A stretch of DNA of 64,000 nucleotides from NCBI GenBank assembly GCA_034044135.1, contig CP139021.1:1069635-1133634 (forward strand). The letters run 5' to 3'. Source of the stretch: Flammeovirgaceae bacterium SG7u.111. GTDB taxonomy: Bacteria > Bacteroidota > Bacteroidia > Cytophagales > Flammeovirgaceae. Both the position numbers and the translations under genes were made by a program. Numbering within the stretch: position 1 is the stretch's first letter; each line of letters begins with the position of its first letter. Under the pieces are notes generated by a model. That model did not search any database. It was not told the DNA's origin and was given only the letters and a program-made list of their open reading frames with translations. This document shows, piece after piece, positions 32,177 to 40,491 of this stretch.

Positions 32177-32209
32177 TAAAAGGAGGCAGTTTACTGCCTC
32201 CTTTTTTTT
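32177..32209. terminator. Bidirectional terminator between the adhesin operon and the cytochrome gene
   Basis: Stem AGGAGGCAGT (32181-32190) pairs with 32193-32202 across a two-base gap, extended by AAAA/TTTT on both sides and a T run to 32209. The stop codon of the convergent cytochrome gene lies within the hairpin. It can serve both strands. Confidence 0.85.
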
Positions 32210-32640
32210 ATATCAGACATAGAAACAGGTTCTTTGTTTCCCCCAAATTCTTTCCGAACAAAAGACAGCAGCTCAGCAAGCTCTTCGTTGCTTAATTGGT
32301 GAAAGCTAGGCATCTCCCCATCCCATATTTTTCCATTTACCAAGATAGTTCCAGAGAGTCCTCCAAGTGCGGTGTCAATCAGCTTTTTCTTTTCGGCAAC
32401 CCAATCCGAAGCGAGCAGGGGAGGGTTTTGCCCAGCTATCCCGCTTCCATCGGCAGCATGGCAAGCTTGGCAGTGTTGCTGATAGAGCGCTTGCCCTTTT
32501 CCAATTTTTGTGGAGGAAGGATATTCTTCGTCTTCGGTAAAGGAATGGACTTTTTTCTCACAGGAAAAAAGAACCAAACCGATAAATAACAAGAATATAG
32601 TTGTTGATATTCTTATAACAATCACTCTTCTTGGTTTCAT
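32191..32640 (-). CDS. Small lipoprotein c-type cytochrome
   Basis: 149 residues. The N-terminus is a lipoprotein signal ending LFSC, with Cys27 the predicted lipidated residue. One class I haem site, Cys57-Gln-Ala-Cys60-His61, is followed by a Met axial ligand candidate at Met110 in DGEMPSFHQLS. This is the usual small cytochrome c fold that carries single electrons at the periplasmic face of a membrane. Its partner is unknown: no reductase or oxidase lies beside it. The gene converges with the adhesin operon and is divergent from the metal cluster, so it appears to be a single-gene unit. Confidence 0.88.
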   Translation of the reverse strand: MKPRRVIVIRISTTIFLLFIGLVLFSCEKKVHSFTEDEEYPSSTKIGKGQALYQQHCQACHAADGSGIAGQNPPLLASDWVAEKKKLIDTALGGLSGTILVNGKIWDGEMPSFHQLSNEELAELLSFVRKEFGGNKEPVSMSDIKKRRQ

Positions 32641-32685
32641 TTTGTAAAAAAACTAAAAAAGTATTTAACATCCTTTCAGCCAGTT

Positions 32686-32852
32686 AAGAGCATGTTTAAA
32701 ATTTATGTTTTCAAGCGAAAGCGTTCAGTTTTGGGTTCTCACGAAAGAAGAAAATTTTTGAATAGCAGCGCTATTGTAAAATTTTATTTTGAAGTGAGGT
32801 TCCATAAATGAGCGTTTGCAGCAAAATAGATAAAATTTAAACATGCTCTAAG
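32686..32852. repeat. Palindromic MITE-like element, copy 1
   Basis: About 167 bases that fold almost entirely on themselves. The ends are AGAGCATGTTTAAA and its complement (ending at 32850), and the middle is the near-palindrome AATAGCAGCGCTATT (32760-32774). It contains no ORF of note. A shorter related element occurs at 46021-46114. Miniature inverted-repeat elements of this form are usually mobilised by a transposase elsewhere in the genome; no transposase is in the window. Confidence 0.7.
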
Positions 32853-32957
32853 CAAAAGACCACCTTCCTCTTATTTTTATAAGCTTCAGAAAGCTAAAAG
32901 CCTCTTACAAAACCTTCAACTTCTTTGGTGCATATTCTTTAAGGCTAAGCCTAAAAC

Positions 32958-33013
32958 TAATGCAATCATGTTGCATTAATCAAAAATATTTCTCTATTTG
33001 CAACATTGTTGCA
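32958..33013. promoter_or_regulatory. Twin palindromes TGCAA-N5-TTGCA before the COG0523 genes (candidate Zur/Fur-type operator)
   Basis: Two dyads share the form TGCAA-N5-TTGCA: the first centred at 32968 (8-base arms TAATGCAA/TTGCATTA, 32958-32978) and the second centred at 33006 (TGCAAC/GTTGCA, 32999-33013). Their centres are 38 bases apart and they lie 90-145 bases before the first COG0523 start. Dyads of this size ahead of a COG0523 metal GTPase fit a Fur-superfamily regulator such as Zur; the identity of the regulator is inference. Confidence 0.55.
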
Positions 33014-33101
33014 TTTATTAGTTGTTACTTCTTTTATAGAGACTAGCTTAAAACGATTTGCTGGTGTTAGTTATAACCTTGGCAGGTAAAACAATTTTGA
33101 C

Positions 33102-34322
33102 ATGATAGATAAAAAACTCCCTGTAACCGTATTGAGCGGTTTTTTAGGTGCTGGAAAAACCTCCTTGCTAAACCATGTACTGCACAATAAAGAAGGGTTG
33201 AAAGTAGCGGTGATCGTGAACGACATGAGTGAGGTAAATGTAGATGCCGATCTGGTCAAAAGCGAAAATACGCTTTCCCGCACCGAGGAAAAATTGGTGG
33301 AGATGAGCAATGGATGTATCTGCTGCACGCTTCGGGAAGATTTGATGGTAGAAGTGGAAAAGTTGGCAAAGGAAAAGCGATTCGACTACCTATTGATTGA
33401 GAGTACGGGTATTAGCGAGCCCATTCCCGTGGCACAAACGTTCAGTTTTGTGGACGAGGAGCAAAACATCGATCTCTCTCGGTTTAGCTACGTGGATACG
33501 ATGGTGACCGTGGTCGATGCATTCAATTTCTTCAAAGATTTTGGTAGCCGCGAAACCTTGATGGACAGGGACATGACTGACATGGAGGAGGATTACAGAA
33601 CAATCGTAAACCTTCTGACCGACCAAATTGAATTTGCCAACGTGATTTTGTTAAATAAGGCTGATTTGGTGGATGAGGAAACATTAGGAATATTAAAAGC
33701 AATGATTCACAAGCTCAATCCTAAGGCAAAAATCATTGAATCGAGCTTTGGCAAAATCAGTTCTGACGAGATATTAAATACAGGGCTTTTCGACTTTGAA
33801 GAGGCAGAGCAAAGTGCTGGTTGGCAGGAAGAGCTCAACAAAGAAGAGCATACGCCAGAGACGGAGGAATATGGCATTGGTTCATTTGTATATCGTTCAA
33901 AAAAGCCTTTTGACCCCCAGAGATTTTGGAGCTACGTGCAACAAAAGTTTCCACGAAAAATTATCCGAAGCAAAGGCCTGTTTTGGTTGGCTTCTCGCCC
34001 CGAACAAGCATTGGTGTGGGGGCAAGCGGGAGGCTCGCTCCGAGCTGATAGTGCAGGAGTTTGGTGGGATAGTATGCCTTACCAAAAACGTATTCAATTT
34101 GAAGGGTTCGTAGAAAATAGAGATTTCATCGAAACTGGTTGGGACAAAACCTTCGGCGATAGGAAAAACGAGATTGTGTTTATCGGTCAAGGTATGGACA
34201 AGGAGGCAATTTGTGCCGAGCTAGACCGATGCTTGGCTACGGATGAGGAACTTGTTACAGAGCTTTGGAGAGATGGTTATGAGGACGCATGGCCGGTAGA
34301 GCGTGTTTACCCCTTACAATAG
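33102..34322 (+). CDS. COG0523 (CobW/YciC-like) metal-chaperone GTPase, long form
   Basis: A 406-residue P-loop GTPase. Walker A is GFLGAGKTS (13-21), and the metal-binding CxCC motif is Cys72-Ile-Cys74-Cys75. The guanine motif NKAD sits in [14 protein letters not shown]. The C-terminal CobW_C domain runs from about residue 265. COG0523 proteins deliver or insert metals (Zn, Co, Ni or Fe), and the long form near 400 residues resembles YciC/ZagA of Bacillus, which is made under zinc starvation. The twin palindromes upstream support metal-dependent control. It is followed 35 bases later by a second COG0523 gene. The metal is inferred, not visible. Confidence 0.88.
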   Translation: MIDKKLPVTVLSGFLGAGKTSLLNHVLHNKEGLKVAVIVNDMSEVNVDADLVKSENTLSRTEEKLVEMSNGCICCTLREDLMVEVEKLAKEKRFDYLLIESTGISEPIPVAQTFSFVDEEQNIDLSRFSYVDTMVTVVDAFNFFKDFGSRETLMDRDMTDMEEDYRTIVNLLTDQIEFANVILLNKADLVDEETLGILKAMIHKLNPKAKIIESSFGKISSDEILNTGLFDFEEAEQSAGWQEELNKEEHTPETEEYGIGSFVYRSKKPFDPQRFWSYVQQKFPRKIIRSKGLFWLASRPEQALVWGQAGGSLRADSAGVWWDSMPYQKRIQFEGFVENRDFIETGWDKTFGDRKNEIVFIGQGMDKEAICAELDRCLATDEELVTELWRDGYEDAWPVERVYPLQ

Positions 34323-34357
34323 ATGTATTATAGTTTGATTGAAAGAGTTAGAAAAAT

Positions 34358-35362
34358 ATGAAAACCAATAGACCAACAACCATTCTGACAGGTTTTTTGG
34401 GGGCAGGAAAGACGACCTATCTCAACCATATGATGGAGCGAAACCAGAATGTGCGGTATGCCATCATCGAAAATGAATTTGGCGAACAAGGGATTGATAG
34501 CGAGCTAGTAATCAGGCCTGAAGATGGGATTATTGAGCTGAACAATGGTTGCTTATGTTGTACGCTCCACAATAATTTGTTTGATATTCTAAATGCTCTT
34601 TTTGAACGAAAGGATGAATATGATGAAATTATCATTGAGGCAACCGGTGTAGCCGATCCTGCTGGTTTGGCTGAGCCATTCGTCAGCCATCCTGCTATTA
34701 AGGAGTTTTTCCCTCTATCGAGCATCATTTGTCTGGTAGATGCAGAGCTGGTAGAGGAGCAATTACAGGAAGCCGAAGAGGCAATGAACCAACTCACTTT
34801 CAGTGATGTATTGCTCATCAATAAAACCGATTTGGTTTCGGAAGAGCAGGTTGCATCTTTACAGCACAAATTATCAGACTTAAACCCGCTGGCGAAGATT
34901 GTAGTGGGAAACAAAAGTAATTTCCCTACAATAGATTTTGAACGACAACGAAATCTGTTCAACGAGTTAGAGATATCCCATGTTTTAGATCAGCCGCAAC
35001 AGGATAACACAAGAGAAAATTTTCCTGTGTTCAAACCACATGTACATCATCACCACGAGCATACGGAAGAAGTTGTTTCCCATTCTTTCGTATTTGATAA
35101 GCCGTTCCATCACGAGATGTTGTACCAACAAATGTTTGTGTACCTGACCCTTCAGTCTAAAGGTTTGTACCGGATGAAGGGGCTGGTTTGGTTGGCAGAT
35201 TCTGAGAAACAACATGTCATGCAATCGGTGGGAAAACGTTTGGACTTCCATGAAAAACGGACTTGGGAAGAAGGGGAGCTACGAAAAAGTACCATTGTAT
35301 TTATTGGTAAAAACTTAAAAAGGGCAGGCTTGGAAAAGCTGCTCAATCGTTGCTTTGCTTAG
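34358..35362 (+). CDS. COG0523 metal-chaperone GTPase, short form with His-rich loop
   Basis: A 334-residue paralogue of the preceding protein. Walker A is GFLGAGKTT (12-20), the CxCC motif is Cys65-Leu-Cys67-Cys68, and the guanine motif NKTD is in VLLINKTDLVSEE. A His-rich loop, His228-x-His230-His-His-His233-x-His235, separates the GTPase and CobW_C domains and would bind metal, as in other zinc-linked COG0523 proteins. The tail from about residue 240 is the CobW_C domain. Close spacing to the first gene (35 bases) suggests one transcript. Two non-identical COG0523 proteins in tandem probably serve different clients or steps; the substrate is unknown. Confidence 0.88.
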   Translation: MKTNRPTTILTGFLGAGKTTYLNHMMERNQNVRYAIIENEFGEQGIDSELVIRPEDGIIELNNGCLCCTLHNNLFDILNALFERKDEYDEIIIEATGVADPAGLAEPFVSHPAIKEFFPLSSIICLVDAELVEEQLQEAEEAMNQLTFSDVLLINKTDLVSEEQVASLQHKLSDLNPLAKIVVGNKSNFPTIDFERQRNLFNELEISHVLDQPQQDNTRENFPVFKPHVHHHHEHTEEVVSHSFVFDKPFHHEMLYQQMFVYLTLQSKGLYRMKGLVWLADSEKQHVMQSVGKRLDFHEKRTWEEGELRKSTIVFIGKNLKRAGLEKLLNRCFA

Positions 35363-35586
35363 GAATATGTAAAAAATAACTTATAGCAGTTTGAGGTTTC
35401 TTTTTCCTTTACTCGTGACTAGCCGTCCGCCCTCTAAAATACTCGCCAATGCGCTGCATTGCCTCCGTTTTTCGCGTTGATTAAAGAAAAAATAATTCCT
35501 CACCTTTGTTATAACTTACTCTTTACATATTCCTTAATCACTTATTTAAAGATTAATTTGTTCAATATCAAAAGCTTATATTCAGT

Positions 35587-36024
35587 ATGGATGCGCCTAC
35601 TAATTTTCAATCCATTAAAAATATTTCTCAAAATAAATCGGATTTTCTAGGGACTATAGCAAGTAGTATTTGCCTAGTCCATTGTCTTGCCACCCCTTTT
35701 ATATTTGTGGCGGAAGCATCCATGCACCACCACCATCACGGTGACAGCCCTTTTTGGTGGCAAATGATTGACTTGGCTTTCCTTATCATCTCATTTGCAG
35801 CAGTGTATTGGTCGGCTAAAAATTCTAGCAGAAAGTGGATGAAATCTGCCCTCTATGCAAGTTGGATTGCCTTGGCTTTCATACTTGTGAACGAAAAACT
35901 AGCACTGTTTCATTTGATGGAAGAACTAATTTACCTCCCTGCCATTGGGTTGATTGGTTTGCATCTGTATAATCGGAAATATTGCCAATGTGCCGACGAG
36001 ACATGTTGCGCCAACCCAAAGTAA
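35587..36024 (+). CDS. MerC-family membrane protein
   Basis: 145 residues with four membrane helices. The first contains SSICLVHCLATPF, the Cys-x-x-His-Cys pattern typical of MerC mercury-transport proteins. A loop of consecutive His (MHHHHHGD) and a Cys-rich tail (YCQCADETCCANP) add further metal-binding residues. MerC proteins carry Hg2+ across the inner membrane, but MerC-domain proteins in Bacteroidota commonly sit with zinc-homeostasis genes, as here after two COG0523 GTPases. No merA, merR or merP is nearby, so mercury resistance is unlikely. The gap from the preceding gene is 224 bases, so a separate promoter is possible; TTTG and TATATTCA precede the start. Confidence 0.8.
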   Translation: MDAPTNFQSIKNISQNKSDFLGTIASSICLVHCLATPFIFVAEASMHHHHHGDSPFWWQMIDLAFLIISFAAVYWSAKNSSRKWMKSALYASWIALAFILVNEKLALFHLMEELIYLPAIGLIGLHLYNRKYCQCADETCCANPK

Positions 36025-36073
36025 GCATCCTGCACAGATATCAACTATCCATTGAAATAAGCGACTTGTTTAT

Positions 36074-36541
36074 ATGAAAGTAGTCAAAACGATTGTGATT
36101 TTATTTAGCCTCTGCTGTGCTTCAAGCTTGTACAGTCAAGATTCCGATGTAATAGAAGGGTGGAAGGCTTTTGCCAAAGTACGATTTAGGCCAACACTAA
36201 TGGAAGAAGACGAAGGGTATTTGCTTGTTCCCCAGTTTGGCAAACGCATCAAAGAATTGGAGGGGAAATCGGTAAAACTGAAAGGGTATGTGATGCCTTT
36301 TGATTACGGGGACGAAAATTTTGTTATCCTTTCCAGGTATCCTTATACCAGTTGTTTTTTCTGTGGGGCAGCTGGGCCAGAATCGGTGGCGGAAATACAC
36401 TTTACAGAAACGCCTCCAAAATTTAAACCAGATGAGCAAATCACGATTGTGGGGGAGCTAAGTTTGAATCAAGATAATATCGAGCACATGAACTTTATCT
36501 TGGAAAAAAGTAAAATAAAAAATGAGTGGACACTGAGGTGA
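36074..36541 (+). CDS. Secreted DUF3299-like protein with CFFCGAAGPE motif
   Basis: 155 residues with a signal peptide (1-21, ending LYSQ). The body has LEGKSVKLKGYVMPF, which resembles the core of DUF3299 proteins, followed by SCFFCGAAGPESVAEIHF. The paired Cys (C-F-F-C) could bind a metal or form a disulfide. DUF3299-like proteins are periplasmic and of unknown function. The gene is 50 bases after the MerC-like gene, the last of the plus-strand part of the metal cluster. I assign the family tentatively: the DUF3299 consensus Gly/Pro-rich region differs here. Confidence 0.55.
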   Translation: MKVVKTIVILFSLCCASSLYSQDSDVIEGWKAFAKVRFRPTLMEEDEGYLLVPQFGKRIKELEGKSVKLKGYVMPFDYGDENFVILSRYPYTSCFFCGAAGPESVAEIHFTETPPKFKPDEQITIVGELSLNQDNIEHMNFILEKSKIKNEWTLR

Positions 36542-36582
36542 TTACTGAAAATCGTGTGCTTCAAAATAGGTATTTATTTGAC

Positions 36583-36629
36583 CAATTTATCCCTTTTGGT
36601 TTTATGAATCAGCCCAAAGGGATAAATTG
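36583..36629. terminator. Convergent hairpin terminator
   Basis: Perfect 14-base stem (CAATTTATCCCTTT, 36583-36596, with 36616-36629) and a 19-base loop, midway between the convergent ends of the DUF3299-like gene and the TonB receptor gene. It lacks a clear T tract on either strand, but position and strength fit a shared terminator. Confidence 0.65.
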
Positions 36630-36647
36630 ATCGTTGTAGCTTGCCGC

Positions 36648-38873
36648 CTATTCCCCCAACCTATACCGCACTCCTAAGTAAGCTTCTCGTCCTCTGGTCG
36701 GTCCCCAAACGGAGGAGGTGTCAAAGTACGGGCCAAAAGGGTCTTGCCAACTGATAATGGGTTGGTTTTGCCTAAAGTTAAAGATATTCTCACACCCCAC
36801 ATACACCTCAAATTTCTTGAAGTTATAAGTGAATTGAGCATTTGCGACGGTATAAGGTTCTGAAAAATCAGGTCGTTGAAATTCAGCAGGGTTCGATTGG
36901 GTATTGGGCAATCGTTGTTTGCCATACCAATGTATATTCATATCAAAATGAAACTTATTGGTTAGCGGAGCATATCCAAAAGTAGTAATTGTCTTGTGTT
37001 TAGGATTAAACGGTAGCACTTGCTTGGTTTCCCCATTCATCCGATAGACATCCAAATAATTGTACCCTGTTTTGAACTCAAATCGTTGCCAAATTTTTAA
37101 GAACAACTCCGCTTGAAATCCATTGCTGACGCTTTCACCCGTAAAGTTTTGGATATAAGCCTTTGTTGGATCGGTATCATAATCAGGGAAAATTTGGTTT
37201 TGAAAATCGGTGCGGTAAAAATCGGCACTCAAATAGCCCGACAGCTTTTGGTCTTTCGTGTCAAATTGTTGCATAATGTTTATGCCGTAATTCAGCGCTT
37301 GCTCGGGTTCGAGTTGCTCGGTAAAAATGATGTCTCTTGAACTAGCCATCAAGCCAACATTTTCGCTAAATAGGTTCACCGTTCTCCAGCCCGTTCCAAT
37401 ATTTGCTCGAAGCGTAGTTTTGGGGCGCAGGTTATATTTCAATAGCGTCCTTGGTGTTGCCTTGAATCCAAATTGGTTGTGGTGGTCACCTCTGATTCCA
37501 AGAATCCAAGTCAACTTATCATCGAAAAATACCATGGTGTTTTCTACAAAAGCCCCTGTTATATTTTCCAGCCGCTTGTATTCTCCTGCATAAGTTCTTT
37601 GCAACGAATTTTCGGTAAAGGAAATGTTTTCGTCCAAATTCAAATACCGATGGCTCACCCCCGCTTTCAAATTATGGTTGTTGTAATTCTGCTCATACTG
37701 AACATTTCCATAAAAATTAGCTTGCTGCGCTTGGTAATTGAGCGTTCCAAAGTAAGAATTCTGATCTTGGAAATACCCCGAGGCATACACCGTTATGCTC
37801 TGCTCGTCATTGAACCTGTATCCTGTCTTAGTCCAAACCTCAGGCTGATTGATACGGACGGTTTGCCCATACGCATTGGTAGTCCCTTCATCCGTTTCAG
37901 GATTAAAAAAGGTCTGCCCGCCTATCCTGTTTTCATTCAGAAAGCGCACACCAATTGTACTGTTCCAGCCCCATTCCCCTTCATTTCCATAGCTCAATTT
38001 GTTGAAAACCATGTACCGGGTGAGTAGTGGCAAATCTAAAAAGTCATCGTTGCCTTTGTCCGTTTTGCTGGCAGGCTGCACCGTATGGATGGCAGTAAGA
38101 TTGCTCCATTTTCCTTTTTTAAAAGCATAGTTGGCGTTCACGTGCTTTTCCATAAAGCTATTGAGGTACACATTGAGCAGTAGCCGTTCAGAATCCTTCG
38201 GCGCTTTAGTAATAACATTAATCTGCCCACTAATGCTTTCAAACCCCTGAATTACACTATTCGCCCCTTTTGAAATGTAAATGTTATCCACCAATGTGCC
38301 AGGAATACTGCTGATGCCATACGTATAAGTCAGCCCTTGGATCATTGGAAAACCATTAATCAATACTTGGTTATAAACACCCGATAAGCCCAAAATACGA
38401 AGCTCCTTGGAGTTGGTAATCACATTGGTGGTTTGGGCATGGACGGTGCTTTGTGTTCCAAAGCACCCCGCCAAATCGCAACAAGCAGCTTTTTGCAGCT
38501 CAGTTTGGGTGATTTGCACCGTTTTTATGGGGTTGAGATTTGAAATAACTATCCCCTCTTGTTGCTCTTGCACCACTACTTCTTCAAGGGTTTTGCTTTC
38601 CAATAGTTTGAACGCTATCGAAGTTTGAGCGCTCACGTCAATTGTATCGGAAATATGCCCTACATAGCTAGCAACCAGTTTTATAGTAGTATTTTCTCTC
38701 GGCAGTTGAAATCCACCCTCGTTGTTGGTAGAGATGCCTATGGTTGTGCCAAGCCAATAGACATTTGCCCCAATCAGGGGTTCTCCAGCGTTGTTGGTCA
38801 CAGTTCCCGAAATGCTTTGTGCCGAGGCAAAAAAAGGAAACAGTAAACCAACAATGAATATATATATTTTCAT
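36648..38873 (-). CDS. TonB-dependent receptor with CCxxxGC plug motif (metal-cluster type)
   Basis: 741 residues from the ATG at 38873, which puts a clean signal peptide (MKIYIFIVGLLFPFFASAQ) first; an upstream ATG at 38933 would place the start inside a hairpin and is rejected. A CarboxypepD_reg-like domain (about 20-95) precedes the plug domain, and the barrel fills the rest. Cys131, Cys132 and Cys137 (AACCDLAGCF) lie at the head of the plug, a pattern I associate with receptors paired with HMA-domain proteins. The neighbouring HMA gene fits this. It likely imports a metal or metal complex across the outer membrane; which metal is unknown. Confidence 0.85.
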   Translation of the reverse strand: MKIYIFIVGLLFPFFASAQSISGTVTNNAGEPLIGANVYWLGTTIGISTNNEGGFQLPRENTTIKLVASYVGHISDTIDVSAQTSIAFKLLESKTLEEVVVQEQQEGIVISNLNPIKTVQITQTELQKAACCDLAGCFGTQSTVHAQTTNVITNSKELRILGLSGVYNQVLINGFPMIQGLTYTYGISSIPGTLVDNIYISKGANSVIQGFESISGQINVITKAPKDSERLLLNVYLNSFMEKHVNANYAFKKGKWSNLTAIHTVQPASKTDKGNDDFLDLPLLTRYMVFNKLSYGNEGEWGWNSTIGVRFLNENRIGGQTFFNPETDEGTTNAYGQTVRINQPEVWTKTGYRFNDEQSITVYASGYFQDQNSYFGTLNYQAQQANFYGNVQYEQNYNNHNLKAGVSHRYLNLDENISFTENSLQRTYAGEYKRLENITGAFVENTMVFFDDKLTWILGIRGDHHNQFGFKATPRTLLKYNLRPKTTLRANIGTGWRTVNLFSENVGLMASSRDIIFTEQLEPEQALNYGINIMQQFDTKDQKLSGYLSADFYRTDFQNQIFPDYDTDPTKAYIQNFTGESVSNGFQAELFLKIWQRFEFKTGYNYLDVYRMNGETKQVLPFNPKHKTITTFGYAPLTNKFHFDMNIHWYGKQRLPNTQSNPAEFQRPDFSEPYTVANAQFTYNFKKFEVYVGCENIFNFRQNQPIISWQDPFGPYFDTSSVWGPTRGREAYLGVRYRLGE

Positions 38874-38896
38874 TGGTTGAGTCTTTTTAGGAAAGG

Positions 38897-38936
38897 GGGT
38901 TGTCCCAAAAATGAGATACTTTCTTTGGGACAACCC
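38897..38936 (-). promoter_or_regulatory. Intercistronic hairpin between HMA-like and TonB receptor genes
   Basis: Perfect 13-base inverted repeat (GGGTTGTCCCAAA, 38897-38909, with 38924-38936), loop of 14 bases, lying 7 bases beyond the HMA-like stop codon and 24 before the receptor start. No strong T tract follows. It may partly terminate or stabilise the upstream message, giving unequal expression of the two genes. Confidence 0.65.
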
Positions 38937-38943
38937 TAATGGT

Positions 38944-39285
38944 TTACAATTTCACCTTGTAAGGGCGGTCTTTTGGGTTTTCACAACCGGGCGTGTCCTC
39001 AATGGCTGCATGAATGGTTTTTTCGGAAACCAAAGCAGGGTCAAATTCCACCTTGAACTTTGAGGTAGCTCCTGTCTTAGCTACTTCACAACTGGTTACG
39101 CCTTTTAGCTTTTTGATAGTATCGGAAAGCGTTTCTACGTCATGGGCACAAGTAACTCCTTTCACCGTAATGGTTTTTTTAGCAGTTGATTCTTGCTGAG
39201 GTGTACTTGCTGATTGTGAAAAAGCAATGTTTGCAGAGGTAAATAGTATGGCGAAAGCCAAAAGAAATGATTTGAATAATTTCAT
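38944..39285 (-). CDS. Secreted heavy-metal-associated (HMA)-like protein with degenerate metal motif
   Basis: 113 residues with a signal peptide (1-24, ending AFSQ). The body follows the HMA ferredoxin-like fold: KTITVKGVTCAHDVETLSDT, then a long KLKGV stretch and FDPALVSEKTIHAAIEDTPG. The usual MxCxxC metal motif is altered: Cys46 is present but the second Cys is Asp49, with His48 between (C-A-H-D). Binding may use Cys/His instead, or be lost. It precedes the Cys-containing TonB receptor on the same strand, an arrangement common in Bacteroidota metal clusters. Periplasmic location is inferred from the signal. Confidence 0.82.
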   Translation of the reverse strand: MKLFKSFLLAFAILFTSANIAFSQSASTPQQESTAKKTITVKGVTCAHDVETLSDTIKKLKGVTSCEVAKTGATSKFKVEFDPALVSEKTIHAAIEDTPGCENPKDRPYKVKL

Positions 39286-39362
39286 TTTTCTGATTTTTAT
39301 TAATGTTTAACAAAAGTGTATTTGCTCTAAAGGAAAAGAGCATGTTGGGAATTGATATGTTG

Positions 39363-39707
39363 TTAAACAAACTTTGGCGGTTGCCAAAAATCAGAAATGT
39401 AATGAGAAGTAAAAGCTAGTTGGTAGCTACAACCTCTTTTTAAAGAAAGCTCTGGTCTAAACAAGTGGTTGATTGTCGCTTCGCTATACACAAATAGCAA
39501 ACTGCATGAATTGCACACCTTGAAAGGGTTGCACATTTCACCGCTACAATCATCGCTTTGGCTCTCACTTGAATCTTTATCGGGTGTGCAAGTAACATCA
39601 CAGCAGTCAATTTCTGAGTAGGTTAGCGTTGAACATACCATATCCACCCCTGGCTTTATAGCCAAGAAAGAAATGAATAATGTCAATATAATTGCTGTGA
39701 TTTTCAT
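39363..39707 (-). CDS. Small secreted Cys-rich protein (DUF6660-like)
   Basis: 114 residues from the ATG at 39707; the longer frame from 39815 lacks a signal at its start and lies ahead of the promoter element at 39717-39724. A signal-like helix (MKITAIILTLFISFLAIKP) is followed by a Cys-rich stretch (CCDVTCTPDKDSSESQSDDC) and CNPFKVCNSCSLLF, and the protein ends SDFWQPPKFV. The DFWQPPKF ending and Cys pattern match a small family I recall as DUF6660, found beside TonB receptors and HMA proteins. Function unknown; metal binding is a reasonable guess from the Cys content and context. Confidence 0.65.
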   Translation of the reverse strand: MKITAIILTLFISFLAIKPGVDMVCSTLTYSEIDCCDVTCTPDKDSSESQSDDCSGEMCNPFKVCNSCSLLFVYSEATINHLFRPELSLKRGCSYQLAFTSHYISDFWQPPKFV

Positions 39708-39716
39708 CTTACCTTG

Positions 39717-39724
39717 CAAATATA
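39717..39724 (-). promoter_or_regulatory. Candidate -7 element TATATTTG for the Cys-rich protein gene
   Basis: On the minus strand the sequence reads TATATTTG, an exact match to the Bacteroidota -7 consensus TAnnTTTG. It would place the transcript start only a few bases before the ATG at 39707, so the message would be nearly leaderless. A -33 TTG is not clear. Confidence 0.35.
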
Positions 39725-39868
39725 AGGGTTTCTTATTGAAGTTGTCTAAAGTAAAACCTTTCGCCTGCGAATGGAAGGTTTTGCCCAATACTTCCAGTAG
39801 CAACTGTCCGTCCATTTTTCCTTAAATAACTACTCACCTGAAGTTTATTTTGTAAAAAACGCTAAACA

Positions 39869-39920
39869 TTTGGAACTAATCGGATTGAAATTTACTTTTG
39901 TAAGTAATTACTCACTTTTA
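39869..39920 (+). promoter_or_regulatory. Promoter of the tetR gene with overlapping candidate operator
   Basis: TTTG (39869-39872) and TACTTTTG (39893-39900) are 20 bases apart, matching the Bacteroidota -33/-7 promoter. Directly after it, TAAGTAATTACTCACTTTTA (39901-39920) contains the palindrome AGTAATTACT and covers the expected transcription start. The same 20 bases recur with two mismatches at 40461-40480, before the next gene. Confidence 0.6.
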
Positions 39921-40441
39921 TGACGGAGAAACAAGCGAACATATTGAAGGCGGCATTGGAGCTTTTTGCTACCGAAGGCTTTAGTGCAGTAGCAACTAGC
40001 AAGATTGCCAAAAGGGCAGGAGTGTCCGAAGGGTTGATTTTCAAGCATTTTGGAAACAAGGAAAAACTACTAGCAGCAGTGTTGGATCAGGGCTACGAGC
40101 AGGCGGGAAAACATTTGGCGAATGTATTACTCTCTACCGATCCCAAAGAAGTGATCAGAAAGGCTATTGAACTACCTTTTATGGTAGATAAAGAAGAAAA
40201 GGTCTTTTGGAGATTGACTTATTCTTTAAAATGGCAGCAAGATGCTTATGACGAGTCGAGGATGGAACCCTTGAAAATATCTCTCGAAAATGCATTTAAG
40301 AAATTAGGATATGAGCAGCCTGAGTTAGAGACTGAATTGTTGTTGGTTTATTTCGACGGGGTAGCAACCAAACTTTTACTGCATAAAGAAAAAGATACGA
40401 GCCTGCTGAAAGACTTTATTTTATCAAGGTATAAATTATAA
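39920..40441 (+). CDS. TetR/AcrR family transcriptional regulator
   Basis: 173 residues. The N-terminal helix-turn-helix (TSKIAKRAGVSEGLIFKHFG, about 28-47) is the typical TetR DNA-binding domain, and the C-terminal part is a helical ligand-binding domain with no recognisable subtype. TetR proteins repress until a small ligand binds. The start codon abuts a palindrome overlapping its own promoter, so autorepression is likely. The SDR gene 50 bases downstream carries the same motif, so it is the likely target. The ligand is unknown. Confidence 0.92.
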   Translation: MTEKQANILKAALELFATEGFSAVATSKIAKRAGVSEGLIFKHFGNKEKLLAAVLDQGYEQAGKHLANVLLSTDPKEVIRKAIELPFMVDKEEKVFWRLTYSLKWQQDAYDESRMEPLKISLENAFKKLGYEQPELETELLLVYFDGVATKLLLHKEKDTSLLKDFILSRYKL

Positions 40442-40460
40442 AAAAATTTAACTAAAATAG

Positions 40461-40480
40461 TAAGTAAGTAATCACTTTTA
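40461..40480 (+). promoter_or_regulatory. Second candidate TetR operator, before the SDR gene
   Basis: TAAGTAAGTAATCACTTTTA matches 18 of 20 bases of the motif at 39901-39920. It lies between the tetR stop codon and the SDR start at 40492. No good TAnnTTTG element is apparent close to it. Confidence 0.5.
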
Positions 40481-40491
40481 AAATTAATAAA

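Noticed and set aside
35459-35650. 63-codon frame overlapping the MerC-like start
   Set aside because: Overlaps the MerC-like gene in another frame and has no motif.
35587-36024. Mercury resistance operon
   Set aside because: Only a MerC-like protein is present; merA, merR, merP and merT are absent and the neighbours are metal-chaperone GTPases.
38874-38933. Longer N-terminus for the TonB receptor
   Set aside because: It would read through the hairpin at 38897-38936 and hide the signal peptide, which starts at the ATG at 38873.
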